The notes below the pieces were generated by a model. The model searched no databases and was not told the DNA's origin. It saw only the letters and a list, made by a program, of their open reading frames with translations. The translations under genes and the position numbers were made by a program. Positions 20,180 through 31,021 of a stretch of 64,000 nt of DNA are shown piece after piece. This stretch comes from Okapia johnstoni (taxonomy: Eukaryota > Chordata > Mammalia > Artiodactyla > Giraffidae), in contig CM044309.1 of assembly GCA_024291935.2 (NCBI GenBank), forward strand, positions 33,814,001 to 33,878,000, in the 5' to 3' direction. Positions within the stretch are counted from its first letter, which is position 1. The number at the start of each line of letters is the position of its first letter.

Positions 20180-20480
20180 AGAACAACCAGAATGGGTTCT
20201 CTTTTTCTCACTGATTTGTAGAGCTCTTTACATATTCTGAAGAGTAATTTTTTTATCTGTTAAAAGTACACATCTAAACACCTCTTTGCAGTCTGTGACT
20301 GTCTTTTTCTTAATTTATTTATTTTTAATTGAAGGATAATTGCTTTATACTATTGTGTTTGCCATATATCATCGTGAATCAATCATAGGTATACATATGT
20401 CCCCTCCCTTTTGAACCTTCCTCCCACCTCCCACCCCGTTATGGCTGTCTTTTTAATTTTTTTATTGGTGGTTTTTTTTT
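20180..20480 (-). mobile_element. Old L1 fragment, antisense, interrupted
   Basis: TGATTTGTAGAGCTCTTTAC and TTGCAGTCTGTGACTGTCTT match antisense L1 (TCTTTATATATTCTGGATAC ... CCAGTCTGTGGCTTG). A younger L1 end is inserted at 20,309. The right limit is uncertain. Confidence 0.6.
20309..20444 (-). mobile_element. Ruminant L1 3' end, 136 bp, with TSD
   Basis: TTTTTAATTGAAGGATAATT, TCATAGGTATACATATGTCC and CCTTCCTCCCACCTCCCACC are the reverse complement of the ruminant L1 3' UTR. TSD CTGTCTTTTT at 20299-20308 and 20445-20454. Confidence 0.88.
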
Positions 20481-21429
20481 TAGTGGTATGAGTATTTATT
20501 GCTTTAAAAGTTTAAAAAGGCAAATAAAGCTTTTTAAGAATAAAGCATTTAGCATTAGTAAAAAACTAAGGTAAATGCATATTTAACTGTACACAAGTGT
20601 TAGGCTATTAGTTACAGTTACTCTTTTCTATGTTTTGTGATATTTTATAAAACAAAAACCAAGGAAAATTTTGACCCTTATTCCTTTCACCTCAAGCCCT
20701 AAACAAGATAAGCACACAAACCTCTTTCTTTTCCTGATCTTAAACATACTTTACGGAAGGTTATTGAACACAGGACAAGAAAACTGCATCTAAAAGTGAC
20801 TTGGAATTCTGGGGACATTCTTGGCTAAGACACCCAATCATAGGAACAGCCCCAAGCCAAATTGTGAAAGAGTTGCATGTCTCTGGGCGCCTCCATTCCT
20901 GAACCCCCACCCTGTCCTTTCAACATCTTCTCCTCCCCCCAGGCACCTGGTAGTCTCCTCGGATTCCCAAAGTCACCTCTCCCAGCCCTGGTCACATAGA
21001 GCCACACAAAAGTATAAAACCAACCAAACATGAATTCAACCCCAGAAGCGTTTCCATGTTGAAAGTCTTTAGAGAATGACAAAGACAGACAGATGAAAAC
21101 ATTCAGAATTCCTCAGTGTGGCTTCTCAAAAGCAGGCACAAAATGACCCAGAAGCTCCCAACACTTCTACACCCACTACTGCTGGAGTGTGGAGTCACCC
21201 TCTTGTTATCCATCAGAGCCCAGGGGCCACCTGGCCCACAGAGCTTCCCTTGTCTTGTCTGTGCCGGGCTCTGTGGGAGACGTGGCGGGGAGGGGGTGTC
21301 TGCGAAGAGAACATCAAAATCCCTCTTCTCAGGGGGCATTCAGTCTATGTGATGAGGAGGGGAGAGCAGTAAGGGTCTTGAGAAGGTCTACAAATAAAGC
21401 GAGTCAACTTACATTATATTATCTTTGAC
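20481..21429. other. Unique sequence
   Basis: AT-rich to 20,820, then more GC-rich (20,880-21,360). Several short ORFs on both strands overlap one another at 21,100-21,400. None has a recognisable domain or a supporting context, so I call no gene. Confidence 0.4.
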
Positions 21430-21595
21430 AATAAGTACTTTGGAGAAGAACCAAGCAGGAAAGGCGACCAGCAGAGCAGGGGGTGGGACGGATGCACTTT
21501 GACCGGGTAAGGTCGGGGTGTCATTTGAGCAAAGACTTGAAGAAGGTGAAGGGTGAGCCAGGAGGCTCTGTAAGGAAAGGGGGGCAGCAAGTAGG
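21430..21595 (-). mobile_element. L2 LINE, antisense
   Basis: TCGGGGTGTCATTTGAGCAA and AGACTTGAAGAAGGTGAAGG correspond to antisense L2 (GGTGACATTTGAGCTGAGAC). Confidence 0.6.
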
Positions 21596-21619
21596 TGAAC
21601 TGCCCCACCTCCCAGCTCT

Positions 21620-21870
21620 CCAACATTCCCTGTCCTTCAAGACTGAACCTCTCAAGTTCTAAGAAGACATCATGCGATGTTTTGCTTCACTAGTTTGCAT
21701 ACACTGTTCCCTTTGCCTGAGATCCACCGCCTATCTTTTCTGCCTGGGCAATTCCTACTTGTCCTTCCTGACCCAGATCAGATGCCACCTCCCCCATGAG
21801 ACCTTCTTCAGTGCCTCTAGACAGATGCACTTTCAAAATACTGCATTCACTTCTTACTAGAAACCCATGC
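21620..21870 (+). mobile_element. L2 LINE
   Basis: CACTGTTCCCTTTGCCTGAG, GCCTGGGCAATTCCTACTTG, CAGATCAGATGCCACCTCCC and GAGACCTTCTTCAGTGCC follow sense L2. Confidence 0.75.
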
Positions 21871-21892
21871 TCCTTTTCTGGGGGAGTGTTTC

Positions 21893-22035
21893 ACAGTATT
21901 CTCACAACAAGGGGTAAGCTGTTGCTACCATCATTGCTGTTAGACCTACAAGAAAACAAGTTCTAACAGGTTGAGTAACTGGTCCTGGGTCATCAGCTAG
22001 ATTTGGAAGGCAGGATGTTTAAGTCAACAACCGGT
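21893..22035 (+). mobile_element. MIR SINE
   Basis: TATTCTCACAACAAGGGGTA, AGGTTGAGTAACTGGTCCTG and TCATCAGCTAGATTTGGAAG. Confidence 0.6.
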
Positions 22036-22124
22036 GCTGCAGAACAAGGCTCTTCCTGAAAAACCTAGGAGCCTCATCAGGCACTGGGTAAAGTATATTT
22101 GTTTCAGAATGTTCTGCTATTTCT

Positions 22125-22222
22125 TGATCAACTTGAGGACAGACCCCATTTTTGTTTGGATGGAGGAGAGGTTGTCTGGAGAGTATCAGGTAAATATTTG
22201 TTCAATGAATAAAGGGATGAAT
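22125..22222 (+). mobile_element. L2 LINE 3' tail
   Basis: CAACTTGAGGACAGACCCCA then AGGTAAATATTTGTTCAATG and AATAAAGGGATGAA. Confidence 0.6.
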
Positions 22223-22657
22223 TAATCACCAACAGTGCAGGCACTCATGTGGAATTTATTTTTGAGCAGAAACCTTCCTGTGCTACCTAAATCATACCTC
22301 AGGGGTGACCTCACCAGAATCAGGTAATGCTAGGGGAAGGGATTCTTTCGGCATTTGGCTATACTCTTTCCACTTTGGGCACCCTTAAGTAAGTCGGGCG
22401 GGAGTCAGGTCAGCAAACGGAGCCACGGAGCATACAGGTGGTAGCACAGTACCTGGGGCCAGAGGCCACTAAGCAGCTAGACCTGGAGACCAGGCAAGCC
22501 TCTCTCGCCTCTGCATCTTAGTCGTCTCAGTGTTTCTCTCCTAAACACGCAAGTAAACTTCAGACCGCAGATCTCCAAGTAGGACAGGGAGAGAGTGTAT
22601 TTTCCCTAGACTTTCTGAAAAGGTGGAGAGTGTCGTTTTCCATTGACTGGACCCTAA
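22223..22657. other. Unique sequence
   Basis: No repeat or gene recognised. Confidence 0.4.
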
Positions 22658-22875
22658 AGCTTCCCCAATGGCTCAACGGGTAAAGAATCTGTCCGCAACG
22701 CTGGAAATACAGGAGATGCGGGTTCAATCTCTGGGTCAGGAAGATCCCCTGGAGAAGGAAGTTGCAACTCACTCCAATATTCTTGCCTGGGGAAATCCTA
22801 TGGACAGAGGAGCCTGGTGGGCTACAGTCCAAAGGGTCACAAAGAGTCAGACATGTCTGGGAGACATGAGTCACA
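22658..22875 (+). mobile_element. Bov-tA SINE
   Basis: AGCTTCCCCAATGGCTCAAC, GATCCCCTGGAGAAGGAAGT and GGGTCACAAAGAGTCAGACA. Confidence 0.92.
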
Positions 22876-23825
22876 CACTCATGCAAGGTAATAAATGAGA
22901 TGCTGTATTCAAACCCGGGCAGAAGAGAAAAGGAAGGGAAGAGGTCTTAGGGTGACCAAGAAGGAGGGAAGAGCAGGTCTTGAAGGTGACTTTCTAACAG
23001 ATGCTTAATCTCTGTTCCAGGTAGGTACCTGTGAAATATTTACTAAGTAAATTAGCTGGATCTATGGGAGGGAAACTTTTTTGCTTCCGGCAGTTGGAGA
23101 TGGTGTTTTTCTTCCAAATCAGGATGAGGAAACATTTATGTCACTCTTTTCAGTTTCTAAAGGGCTTTCCACATGCAACGTCTCAATCTGAAACTGGGGG
23201 TGGCTAATTGTTGCTTCTCCACCTCCTTTGTTCACTCATCTACAACCGTATTCACACAACACCCAGGACATGCCGGGTATGTGCAATGAGCTCAGATACC
23301 TAGAAGCCACGGCCTGTCTACCAAGAGCCCTGGTCCCGAAGAGATGCCACACAAGTGACTGTGGAGACAGTCAGAGGAGCCAACAGAGTTTCCTGTCAGG
23401 CCCTCACATCAGCCCAAAACAGAGGAGAAAGTCTCAAGGATGAATCCTATGTGAGCAAAGTCTAAGAAATCTGTTCAGTGTTTTTCTCTTTTGACTGAAT
23501 GATCTTACTGTTTAAACATGAAAGTGATGTCCTATGTTCTAAGGGAGATGGAAGGGCTGAGATAAAAGCCCTGAAGTATTCCACTTCCCCAGAGCCCCAG
23601 CACCCCCTCCTGGGTGGATGAGCTCTGGATGAGCTCTCAGCTCCACATGGAGGCAGGGGGCAAAGAGGAAACCACCCCCCCACCCACTCTTTACAGCCTA
23701 GAACACCAAAATCCAAACTCTACTCTTATCTAATTCTGCTAAACATGTAAAACACTGGCAGAGGAAATGCATGACCCCAGGTGCCTCTTTGCAAAACACA
23801 GAGAGGGACATATGTATAGGGAATG
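22876..23825. other. Unique sequence, possible L2 scrap
   Basis: No gene. 23,220-23,330 (GTTCACTCATCTACAACCGT, ACCCAGGACATGCCGGGTAT) weakly resembles an antisense L2 tail. The rest is unassigned. Confidence 0.35.
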
Positions 23826-23827
23826 TG

Positions 23828-24041
23828 TGAGTGTAGGCTAAGTCACTTCAGTCGTGCACGACTCTGTGCGACCCCATAGACTGTAGCCCGCCAGGCTCCT
23901 CTGTGTATGGGATTCTCCAGGTAAGAATACTGGAGTGGGTCGCCATGCCCTCCTCCAGGGGATCTTCCCAACCCAGAGATCAAACCCAGATCTCCTGCAC
24001 TGCAGGCGGATTCTTTACCATCTGAGCCACTAGGGAAGCCC
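23828..24041 (-). mobile_element. Bov-tA SINE
   Basis: GCTAAGTCACTTCAGTCGTG, GACTGTAGCCCGCCAGGCTC and CTGAGCCACTAGGGAAGCCC. Confidence 0.93.
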
Positions 24042-24106
24042 ATATATATGTGTGTGTACATACATACACACATATACATACATATATATATACACATATA
24101 TATATG
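24041..24106. repeat. Mixed (TA)(CA)(TACA) microsatellite
   Basis: About 65 bp of alternating TA/TG/CA units (CATATATATGTGTGTGTACA onward), next to the head end of the antisense Bov-tA. Confidence 0.9.
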
Positions 24107-24567
24107 GACATCTCCTCTAAGGTTGGCTCTAGCTCTAGCTTTTCTTTTACAACTCACAGCCGTTATCAACCATTTTCATCTCAGGTGCTTTCATGGTATG
24201 TTCTATTGAGAACTGAGGGCTTGTGATCAGAGAACAAGGAGTCAGAGTGGGAAGGGGAAGAGTCTGGGAGGCTGAGAATGAGGGAGTACTTTGGTGAGGT
24301 GGGTGGGGCAGGGAAAAGGTTTGAAAAGGGCAGGGCTCCTCCCAGCCTTATTCCTCCCTCTTTGGAGGTCATTTTCCTTGTGTCCCTTGTTGTTCCTCCA
24401 CTAGAAATGATGTTGAATACCAGCATCACCAAGGTGTCCGGCTCATGCTTTGGCTGCAGTAGGAGTCACTGTCTTAAATTTTTAGGCCTATTGTGGGTTG
24501 GGCACTGAGTACTTTCTAATACACTTGGAGAGTGTTTTGAAGCAGATGCCTTCAGACCACACCATAA
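24107..24567. other. Unique sequence
   Basis: Purine-rich to 24,340. No repeat or gene recognised. Two opposite-strand ORFs near 24,200-24,500 have no domain. Confidence 0.4.
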
Positions 24568-24584
24568 AGAATAAATAGGTAGAG

Positions 24585-24778
24585 GGACTTCCCTGATGGC
24601 CCAGAGGTAAAGAATCCACCTTGCAATGAAGGGGAGGAAACTAAGATCTCACATGCTACAGAGCAACTAAGCCCACATACGCTGGAGGCCATGTGCCACA
24701 ACTAGAGAGTCCACGTGCCACATCAAAAAGATCCCTCATGCAGGAACCAAGACCCGCGGCAGCCAAATAAAGAAAGAT
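24585..24778 (+). mobile_element. CHR-type SINE with 17-bp TSD
   Basis: GGACTTCCCTGATGGCCCAG, ACATGCTACAGAGCAACTAA and GACCCGCGGCAGCCAAATAA. Perfect 17-bp TSD AGAATAAATAGGTAGAG at 24568-24584 and 24779-24795, the longest clean TSD in the window. Confidence 0.95.
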
Positions 24779-24844
24779 AGAATAAATAGGTAGAGTAAAA
24801 ACAACGAAACTTTGTGTGGAATCTCACAATTGACCGAGAGATAT

Positions 24845-25000
24845 ATTACTTCATTATCCCTTTGGCACAGCCCTTTGGGCTGGGCAGTCTCTGCATCTCA
24901 AAGACGAGGAACAAGGCCATGTAGAGTCAGAAAGCAAATGCAAGGTCACTTGTCTGGTTATCACTGGGTGTAAACAGTGGGACGCAAATACTAAGGAAGA
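24845..25000 (+). mobile_element. MIR-like SINE
   Basis: TTACTTCATTATCCCTTTGG, then GACGAGGAACAAGGCCATGT, then GCAAGGTCACTTGTCTGG. Diverged. Confidence 0.45.
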
Positions 25001-25171
25001 AGTTGAAGGGAGAGTTCAGAACCCACTCCGTTTGTGGCCAGTGGGCCAGCAGGGTAAACCATACCACTCAACTCCAACATGCCAAAGGAGAAAGGACCCC
25101 CTTAAATGTACCATATAGCAATACCTAGCATCTCCATCTCTGCAGCTTCCTTCTTCCTAAGATTTGAAAAC

Positions 25172-25735
25172 TAGAGGGTATGAAGAAAAGGGAACCCTCC
25201 TACCCAGTGCTGGAAATATAAATTGGTGCAGCCACGATGGAAGTTCCTTAAAAACTAAAAATAGAGTTACCATATGATACAGCCATCCCACTCCTCGGCA
25301 TATATCCAGAAAAAAAGAAAACTCTAATTCAAAAAGATGTTCACAGCAGTACTATTTACAGTAGCTAAGACATGGAAGCAACCCAAGGGTCTTTCCACTG
25401 ACAGAAAAATGGATAAAGAAGATGTGGCACATGCATACACAATAGAATATTACTCAGCCAGAGGGGAGAGGGTTAGGGAGGGATAAGTTAGGAGTTTGGG
25501 GTTAATAGGTACACACTACTATATACAAAATAGATAAACAACAAAGACCTACTGTAAAGCACAGGGAACTATATTCAACATCTCGTAATAACCTATAATG
25601 GAAAAGAATCTGACAAAGTATAGAGATAAATATATATATATATATATAATATATATATATATAACTGAATCATTTTGCTGTATACCTGAAACTAACATAA
25701 TATTGTAATTCAACTATACTTTAAAAAAAAAAAAA
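25172..25735 (+). mobile_element. Ruminant L1 3' end, internally deleted, 13-bp TSD
   Basis: AGTTACCATATGATACAGCC, CATATATCCAGAAAAAAAGA and GAATATTACTCAGCC join directly to AGAGGGGAGAGGGTTAGG, so a segment of the terminal ORF2/3' UTR is missing. It continues to a 15-A tail. TSD AAGATTTGAAAAC at 25159-25171 and 25736-25748. Confidence 0.93.
25626..25664. repeat. (AT)n repeat inside the L1 3' UTR
   Basis: About 40 bp of near-perfect AT dinucleotides, self-complementary. A TA repeat is normal at this point of ruminant L1. Confidence 0.9.
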
Positions 25736-25748
25736 AAGATTTGAAAAC

Positions 25749-26383
25749 CAGGTAAGGAAAATCTACTAAAGATAATCAATTCTTTGATCATGATCCCCTC
25801 CTCCACCCTTTATTCTGCTTAGAACCAGCTGTGTAAGAAATAGACCTCTTCTGGGGCATTTAAAACTTGTAGTTTTTTCCAGTTCAACAAACAGTTACTT
25901 TACTTTTCCACCCCATTCCATGTGGAGGGTGGGTCATGACTCAGCAGACACCTGGGGTGTCCATAGGAGAGCACCAAGGGGTGGCCAGGGGTTAGTTTGC
26001 GGTTCCAAGGCTCCTCCACCAGGAGCAGTGGACCAAGGCTTCAGCTGTGACCTTGTGTCCTTTCCCAGCTCCAAAGGCACTTCCATGCAGACCTCAGGCT
26101 TGGACAGAATCCTAACGATAAAAATATAACAATTAAAAATAGAAAAACAAATATAAATACTACTGCCTCGCTCATAGAAACATGAGCACATTATATAGAG
26201 TCTCTATCATAATTTCTTGCTCAAAGAATTTTTGGTATTAACATCCTTTCAAGTCGACGGCAAGGTGAATTCAAGGTGAATCCCCAGAGCCTAGGGAGGC
26301 ACTTGCTGCTCAGCAAGTATTTACTGACTGTGTGATTCTCCCAGTCTGCACCCAGAGACACCTCAGGCAAAGAAGACTTGCAG
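25749..26383. other. Unique sequence
   Basis: No repeat or gene recognised. Confidence 0.4.
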
Positions 26384-26396
26384 CAGCTTAGATCAG

Positions 26397-26591
26397 GGGC
26401 TTCCCAGGTGGCACTACTGGTAAAGAACCCACCTGCCAATGTGACAAATACAAGAGTTCAGTCTCTAGGTCAGGAAGATCCCCTGGAGGAGGGAATGGCA
26501 ACCCACTCCAGTATTCTTGCCTGGCGGGCTACAGTCCATGGGGTCCCAAATACACAGACACCTTTGAGGAGGTTTAGCATGCACACATGCA
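26397..26591 (+). mobile_element. Bov-tA SINE with 13-bp TSD
   Basis: GGGCTTCCCAGGTGGCACTA to GGTTTAGCATGCACACATGC. About 25 bp (from AGAATCCC to GGAGCC) are missing before GGCGGGCTACAGTCCATGGG. Perfect TSD CAGCTTAGATCAG at 26384-26396 and 26592-26604. Confidence 0.95.
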
Positions 26592-26731
26592 CAGCTTAGA
26601 TCAGACAGTGTGTGTGAAGGTCTCTGAGGAGATTAACATCCCCCGGGTAAGTACAGGTCTTCTTCCCTTCGTCTGCCCAACATTGTGTAGAGGGACTTTA
26701 TACGCACGTGTGAGACAGAGTACAGGAAATC

Positions 26732-27100
26732 TCATTTAAAATGGAATCAGAGGGCTAGAATGGAGACCCCTTAGGCACTGTCACTTGAGGTCAGTTACAA
26801 ACAGAAGCAGGTCAGTTACAGACCCCAACAGGAAGAATTCTCCATGCCCAGCAACAAGCCCAGCCAATGGAAAACTCCTGCCATCCCAAACTCTTGCTTT
26901 CATCCAATGGACTTGCATTCAAAACAACTCTTCCCAACTTCCTCCCTTTTCTCTATAAAGTCATGCTTGCTTGCCATTGGGCTCACCTATATTTTTGCCA
27001 TAACTTCGCTTTCCAAATTGCAATTCCTCTGCTATTCTCAAATCAACCCATGATGCTGGTAAAATAACTGGCTGTTTTATTTTTTATAACAATACACTCA
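26732..27100 (+). mobile_element. ERV1-like LTR fragment
   Basis: LTR-like order: CTCATTTAAAATGGAATCAG, ACCCCAACAGGAAGAATTCT, a TATAAA-like CTCTATAAAGTC (about 26,953), then CAATTCCTCTGCTATTCTCA and GGTAAAATAACTGGCTGTTT. I recognise the layout of a gammaretrovirus-type LTR but not the subfamily. No internal viral genes are nearby, and the ends are approximate. Confidence 0.45.
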
Positions 27101-27192
27101 CTGGAAGAATAACTAAAGGATGGTGAATCGCTCTTTGTAGATTCTGAGAGGGCAGAACACTGGGAGAATATTTCAGGGCAGTAGACTAGGAG

Positions 27193-27229
27193 TGAGCGAG
27201 TGAAAGTCACTCAGTCGTGTCCCACTCTT
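27193..27229 (-). mobile_element. 37-bp BovA fragment with its own TSD
   Basis: Only the terminal BovA sequence (GTGAAAGTCACTCAGTCGTG then TCCCACTCTT) is present. It is flanked by AGTAGACTA(G/A)GAG at 27180-27192 and 27230-27242, a 13-bp TSD with one mismatch. Confidence 0.85.
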
Positions 27230-27310
27230 AGTAGACTAAGAGGAGGTGCTCAAATGAGTGGATAGAGGGGTGTCAGAAGTGTCACAGGCACCATCGGGGG
27301 CCTTAGGAAG

Positions 27311-27352
27311 TGGTGGTGGTGGTGGTTTAGTTGCTAAGTCGTGTCCGACTCT
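27311..27352 (-). mobile_element. About 40-bp BovA fragment
   Basis: GGTGGTGGTGGTTTAGTTGC then TAAGTCGTGTCCGACTCTTG. Another very short terminal piece, 82 bp from the previous one, with no clear TSD. Confidence 0.75.
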
Positions 27353-28324
27353 TGCAGGGGTACTGGAAGCCAAAGGAGAGAATCCAAGTGTCTTGAAGTG
27401 TCCCATGAGCATCTGTGAATACAGTCACCATGTGAAGGGGAGCTTCAGTGAAACTTTAGGGGACAAGGGGTGGCTTGGCATAGTACACACAAGAAAGAAT
27501 CTAAGTTGAAGGCATTAAAAAAAGCACAAAATACACTGAAACATAGCATCCATCCAGCATTACCTACGAGCTGACGACCATGTGGAACTCAAGAATTCTG
27601 TTCACTCAGAGACCTTATCCAGGAAGTAACTTTTACCAGCTCTGTGGGTACCTGGTCCAGTCCCTCTGATGGTGACGCTTAGCCCAGGGCTTGGGAAGAC
27701 ACTTCCTAAAAAGCCACCCAGCTCTCAATCCAAGCTCAGGCTTTTTCAGAACACAATCACAGGATGAAGCCCAAGCTTCATTTTAGAAGGCCCCTTCTTT
27801 CTCTATATGTCCTCATTGGTGAGGCTTTCTCACCAGTGTGTGTCATTTCTGGGTGGCAAGGGAATGAAGACAGATGGAGACCCACCCTTCTGAGGCCTCC
27901 AAGCCCTACTCAGACCCTCTAGGGGGGTCCTTCTCCCTTTATTCCATTCTGCTCTGCACCAGAGCCAGTGCCACTTTGAGGAAGGAGGCAGAGTCAAGAA
28001 CTCTTTTCTCTTTCTCTATTTTTCTTACTTTTTTAATTGGGAAAGTTTGAGCACATGTGCAACCTAAGAGAAAGAGGCCAGCAAAACAGAAGAGATGTTA
28101 TTTATAATTGCCATATTTCATCAAACCCAATATGCTCTCAATTTGAAAATGAATGAACCATTTTGTATATCACCATTCTTACTTTCTAAATTATGACATC
28201 CTGTCCTGATTTCAGAGATTTTTAAATGGGGGGAAATATGTAATATATCTAATATAAAGAGGTACTGTCATGTTCATTGGAAAGTTGAGCAAAGTAGTAG
28301 TTAGTATTTGTTTAACAAACCCTT
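27353..28324. other. Unique sequence
   Basis: No gene or named repeat. 27,560-28,000 is moderately GC-rich, 28,000-28,320 is AT-rich. Confidence 0.4.
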
Positions 28325-28540
28325 ATTTAATGTTACTGTGTTCCAGGCACTGTTTTTAGAACTTTATAAATAATAATTAATTTACTCCTTGGAACAACTG
28401 TGTGAGGTAATTACTATTGTCATCCCCATTTTACAGATCAGAAAACTGAGGCCTTGAGAGGTTAAGAAATTATCCCAAAGTCATTAAGTAGGGGATGCAT
28501 GCTACAAATCCCAGTCATTGCCCTCAGAGCCTTTCTTCTT
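28325..28540 (+). mobile_element. MIR SINE, well preserved
   Basis: TGTTCCAGGCACTGTTTTTA, CATCCCCATTTTACAGATCA, GAAAACTGAGGCCTTGAGAG and CCCAAAGTCATTAAGTAGGG. Confidence 0.88.
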
Positions 28541-29559
28541 TCATTAATCCATCCAACTTTGGTTCACAGTAAAATTCTGGTGACTAAATGAATGAGTGAA
28601 TGAATGAATTAAAACTTAACGAAAACTGAACTTCAAGCCTAAAATTTAGTGTGAATGTCTCCTTTTATTCCCCTAGTCCTCTTAGGTAAAGGCCAACATG
28701 GCTTCCCTAAGTTCAAGGTCAGAGAACTTTAGTTAAGTACGAAAGGAACTGAGAAGACAAGAACAGGGAGAGTGAGATGTGGTGTACAGAAAAGAAACAA
28801 AAGTTGCAAAATTATCAGCATTACTATTTTGTGGTTGTGACTCTTAAGTTATCAGAAACGTGGTCTATGGATAAAAGAAAAAAAAATAACTACCAATCAT
28901 CCTGTGAGATAATATTATCACTCCAAAAATAATATATAGTATATACAATATGTATTTTGTATTTATGAATATTTTTGTATAATTTTTTATATGTATATAA
29001 GTATAATCACTCTCACTCCACGGGCTCTGAGAGGTAAAGTATTTAACCTGAGGTCCATTGAATTCACTTGTTAGGAAGGGGGGGAGGGAGCAATCAAGTT
29101 GGCTAGGATTTCATTTTCTGCCTTCCTGAATCCAAAGCCTATCTCTCTTCACTCCTGAGGCTGCCCAGGAAAAGAGGAAGATGAACAATCAGCGCAGGAT
29201 GTCCTAACTGGCATTTTCTGTCAGTCAACATCTCGATTTCACTCGAAGAGTTGTTTACAATACCCAAGCGTCTCCAGCGGGGCACACACATGGTATGCAT
29301 GTGGGTTCTCAGAGTCTGATGGTCCTTGATCTTTCTGAGTACCCTTAAGAGAGAAATAGCAAGCAAAGACCCTTCAGTTCTTGCTGTGGGAGGCAGTGCA
29401 TTTATCCATGAGGCTTATACTGCTCTTATATTAATACATCTAAAACTTTTTTTTTTAGCTCTTTTTATTATAGGAATCTCATCACTTTAGAGGATGTGTG
29501 GACTTCCTTGTACTTTCACAGTAAACCATCACTTCCAAGAAAATGGGAAGAGAAGCCCG
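28541..29559. other. Unique, AT-rich in the middle
   Basis: A TGAATGAGTGAATGAATGAA run near 28,589 may be a leftover L2 tail. 28,880-29,010 is very AT-rich. No gene. Confidence 0.35.
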
Positions 29560-30130
29560 GGAGAGAGTTCTGTGGTCTGCGTCTCGCCGAGTCATCCGAA
29601 GGACAGGGAGCACTGGATCACCTCCTAGAGGAAGAAGCTGCCCTTTGTGTCTGAGGTCGGAAGGATGTTGCCATCTCCTCGGAATGTCCACGGCAGGCTC
29701 CTCACATTGTCAGAGCCCCTCTCGGCCAGCTTGTTGCTTCCTCACTCCCCTCACTCCCCTCGGAAGCCGGAAAGGACATGTGTTTCCTCACACCCACTGC
29801 TTTTCTCCTCCAAGGGCCGGGCGCGGGTTCCCGGGCTGCCAGTGAACAGAGCGGCAGAAACCACCTCCGATTACGTCGTAAAGAATTTACGGTAGTTTCC
29901 AACCAGCAGAGATGACTGTGCATCCTACAACTGAGCTTCATCAGAAAGGAGCTGCTCCTCTTGACAAGCCCAGCTGCCAGCTGACTTTAAAACCTGGCTC
30001 TTCTCGGGCTCACAGATACCAAGGAGGAACTGCATTATTAACACGCAGGCCCGGGATGCAGCGATGTCGCTGTGGACGACAGTGACCACTGCAGACGCGG
30101 CCACTGCCTCTGTCCTCCCAGCCTCCCTCT
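29560..30130. other. CpG-enriched unique segment, candidate promoter or exon
   Basis: I count roughly 20 CpG in 29,570-29,895 and more to 30,110, against a CpG-poor surround. Clusters include GGGCCGGGCGCGGG (about 29,814) and TTACGTCGTAAAG (about 29,871). No SINE occurs in it. ORFs of 100 (29,543-29,845 plus) and 128 codons (29,925-30,311 minus) have no recognisable domain. It could be a decayed CpG island or a regulatory element. Confidence 0.4.
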
Positions 30131-30149
30131 TGTTATCCCTGCCGGCTGC

Positions 30150-30300
30150 TTTCCTTCCCCAAAGCCTGATGCTATTTAATGGACTGTTATTGAATTTGAA
30201 AATGGCTACAAGCCTTTTGAAAAAACAACCCATTAGGAAACATGAAATATCCAGAGCAGACTCTATAGTGATTTTGAAAAATGACATGGGCCGATAAGGC
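30150..30300. other. Possible conserved noncoding element
   Basis: Repeat-free, AT-balanced sequence rich in ATTTAATGG, TTATTGAATTTG and CCATTAGGAAAC words, next to the CpG-rich segment. The texture is like deeply conserved noncoding DNA. Conservation itself cannot be seen from one genome. Confidence 0.3.
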
Positions 30301-30770
30301 CAACACTTCACCCTACCAGTCTTCCCGACCTCCTTCAGGGTTATATGCTTGCATCCTGCAGTTATCCTTGAGGAAAGCGGTCCGTAAGATGTTCTGAGGT
30401 AGAACTGAATTACAGCCTGATCTCACATGGGGCTCCCCTGATAAGATCTTTTCTGTGCAAAACTTGATGGGTTGTGCTTTTGCACAGTTCCCCCTTCCCC
30501 CACCCCCACCCCTCGTCTCACTATATGACTCCTCAACCCCAGGACTGAGAGTTTCCTCCTGTTTTTAAGTAATTTCTTTATCACTGGGTTTTACATTAGA
30601 TACTGTAAGCAGTCTAGGATGTTCAAGAGCACAACCTCTGGGAAATGGCACTTTCCCCTCTCTCATAAGGTCCTCCAGCTATCTTCACACTTTGGAAACA
30701 TTCTGTTTCCAAATGACTGCAGCTTTTATTTTCTCTGTCATGTTATCATGGGTCTTTTAATGCTGATCTG
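30301..30770. other. Unique sequence
   Basis: A C-rich tract (CCCCCTTCCCCCACCCCCAC) sits at about 30,490. Otherwise nothing recognised. Confidence 0.4.
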
Positions 30771-30780
30771 TTAGGAACTT

Positions 30781-31011
30781 GCAAGCCCATGCTCAGTCGC
30801 TCATTCATGTCCGACTCTTTGCGACCCAATGGACTGTAACTCACCAGGCTCCTCTGTCCATGGGATTTTTTCAGGCGAGAATACTGGAGTGGATTGCCAT
30901 TTCCTCCTCCAGGAGATCCTCCCCACCCAGGGATCAAACCACGCAGGGATGTCCTGCGTCTTCTGCGTTGAAGGCAGATTTTTCACTGCCAAGCCATCAG
31001 AGAAGCCCCTC
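30781..31011 (-). mobile_element. Bov-tA SINE with 10-bp TSD
   Basis: Antisense copy with GCTCAGTCGCTCATTCATGT and the head ending CATCAGAGAAGCCCC. TSD TTAGGAACTT at 30771-30780 and 31012-31021. Confidence 0.94.
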
Positions 31012-31021
31012 TTAGGAACTT

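Noticed and set aside
25626..25664. AT-palindrome as a replication origin or cruciform site
   Set aside because: A TA repeat is a normal part of the ruminant L1 3' UTR at this point.
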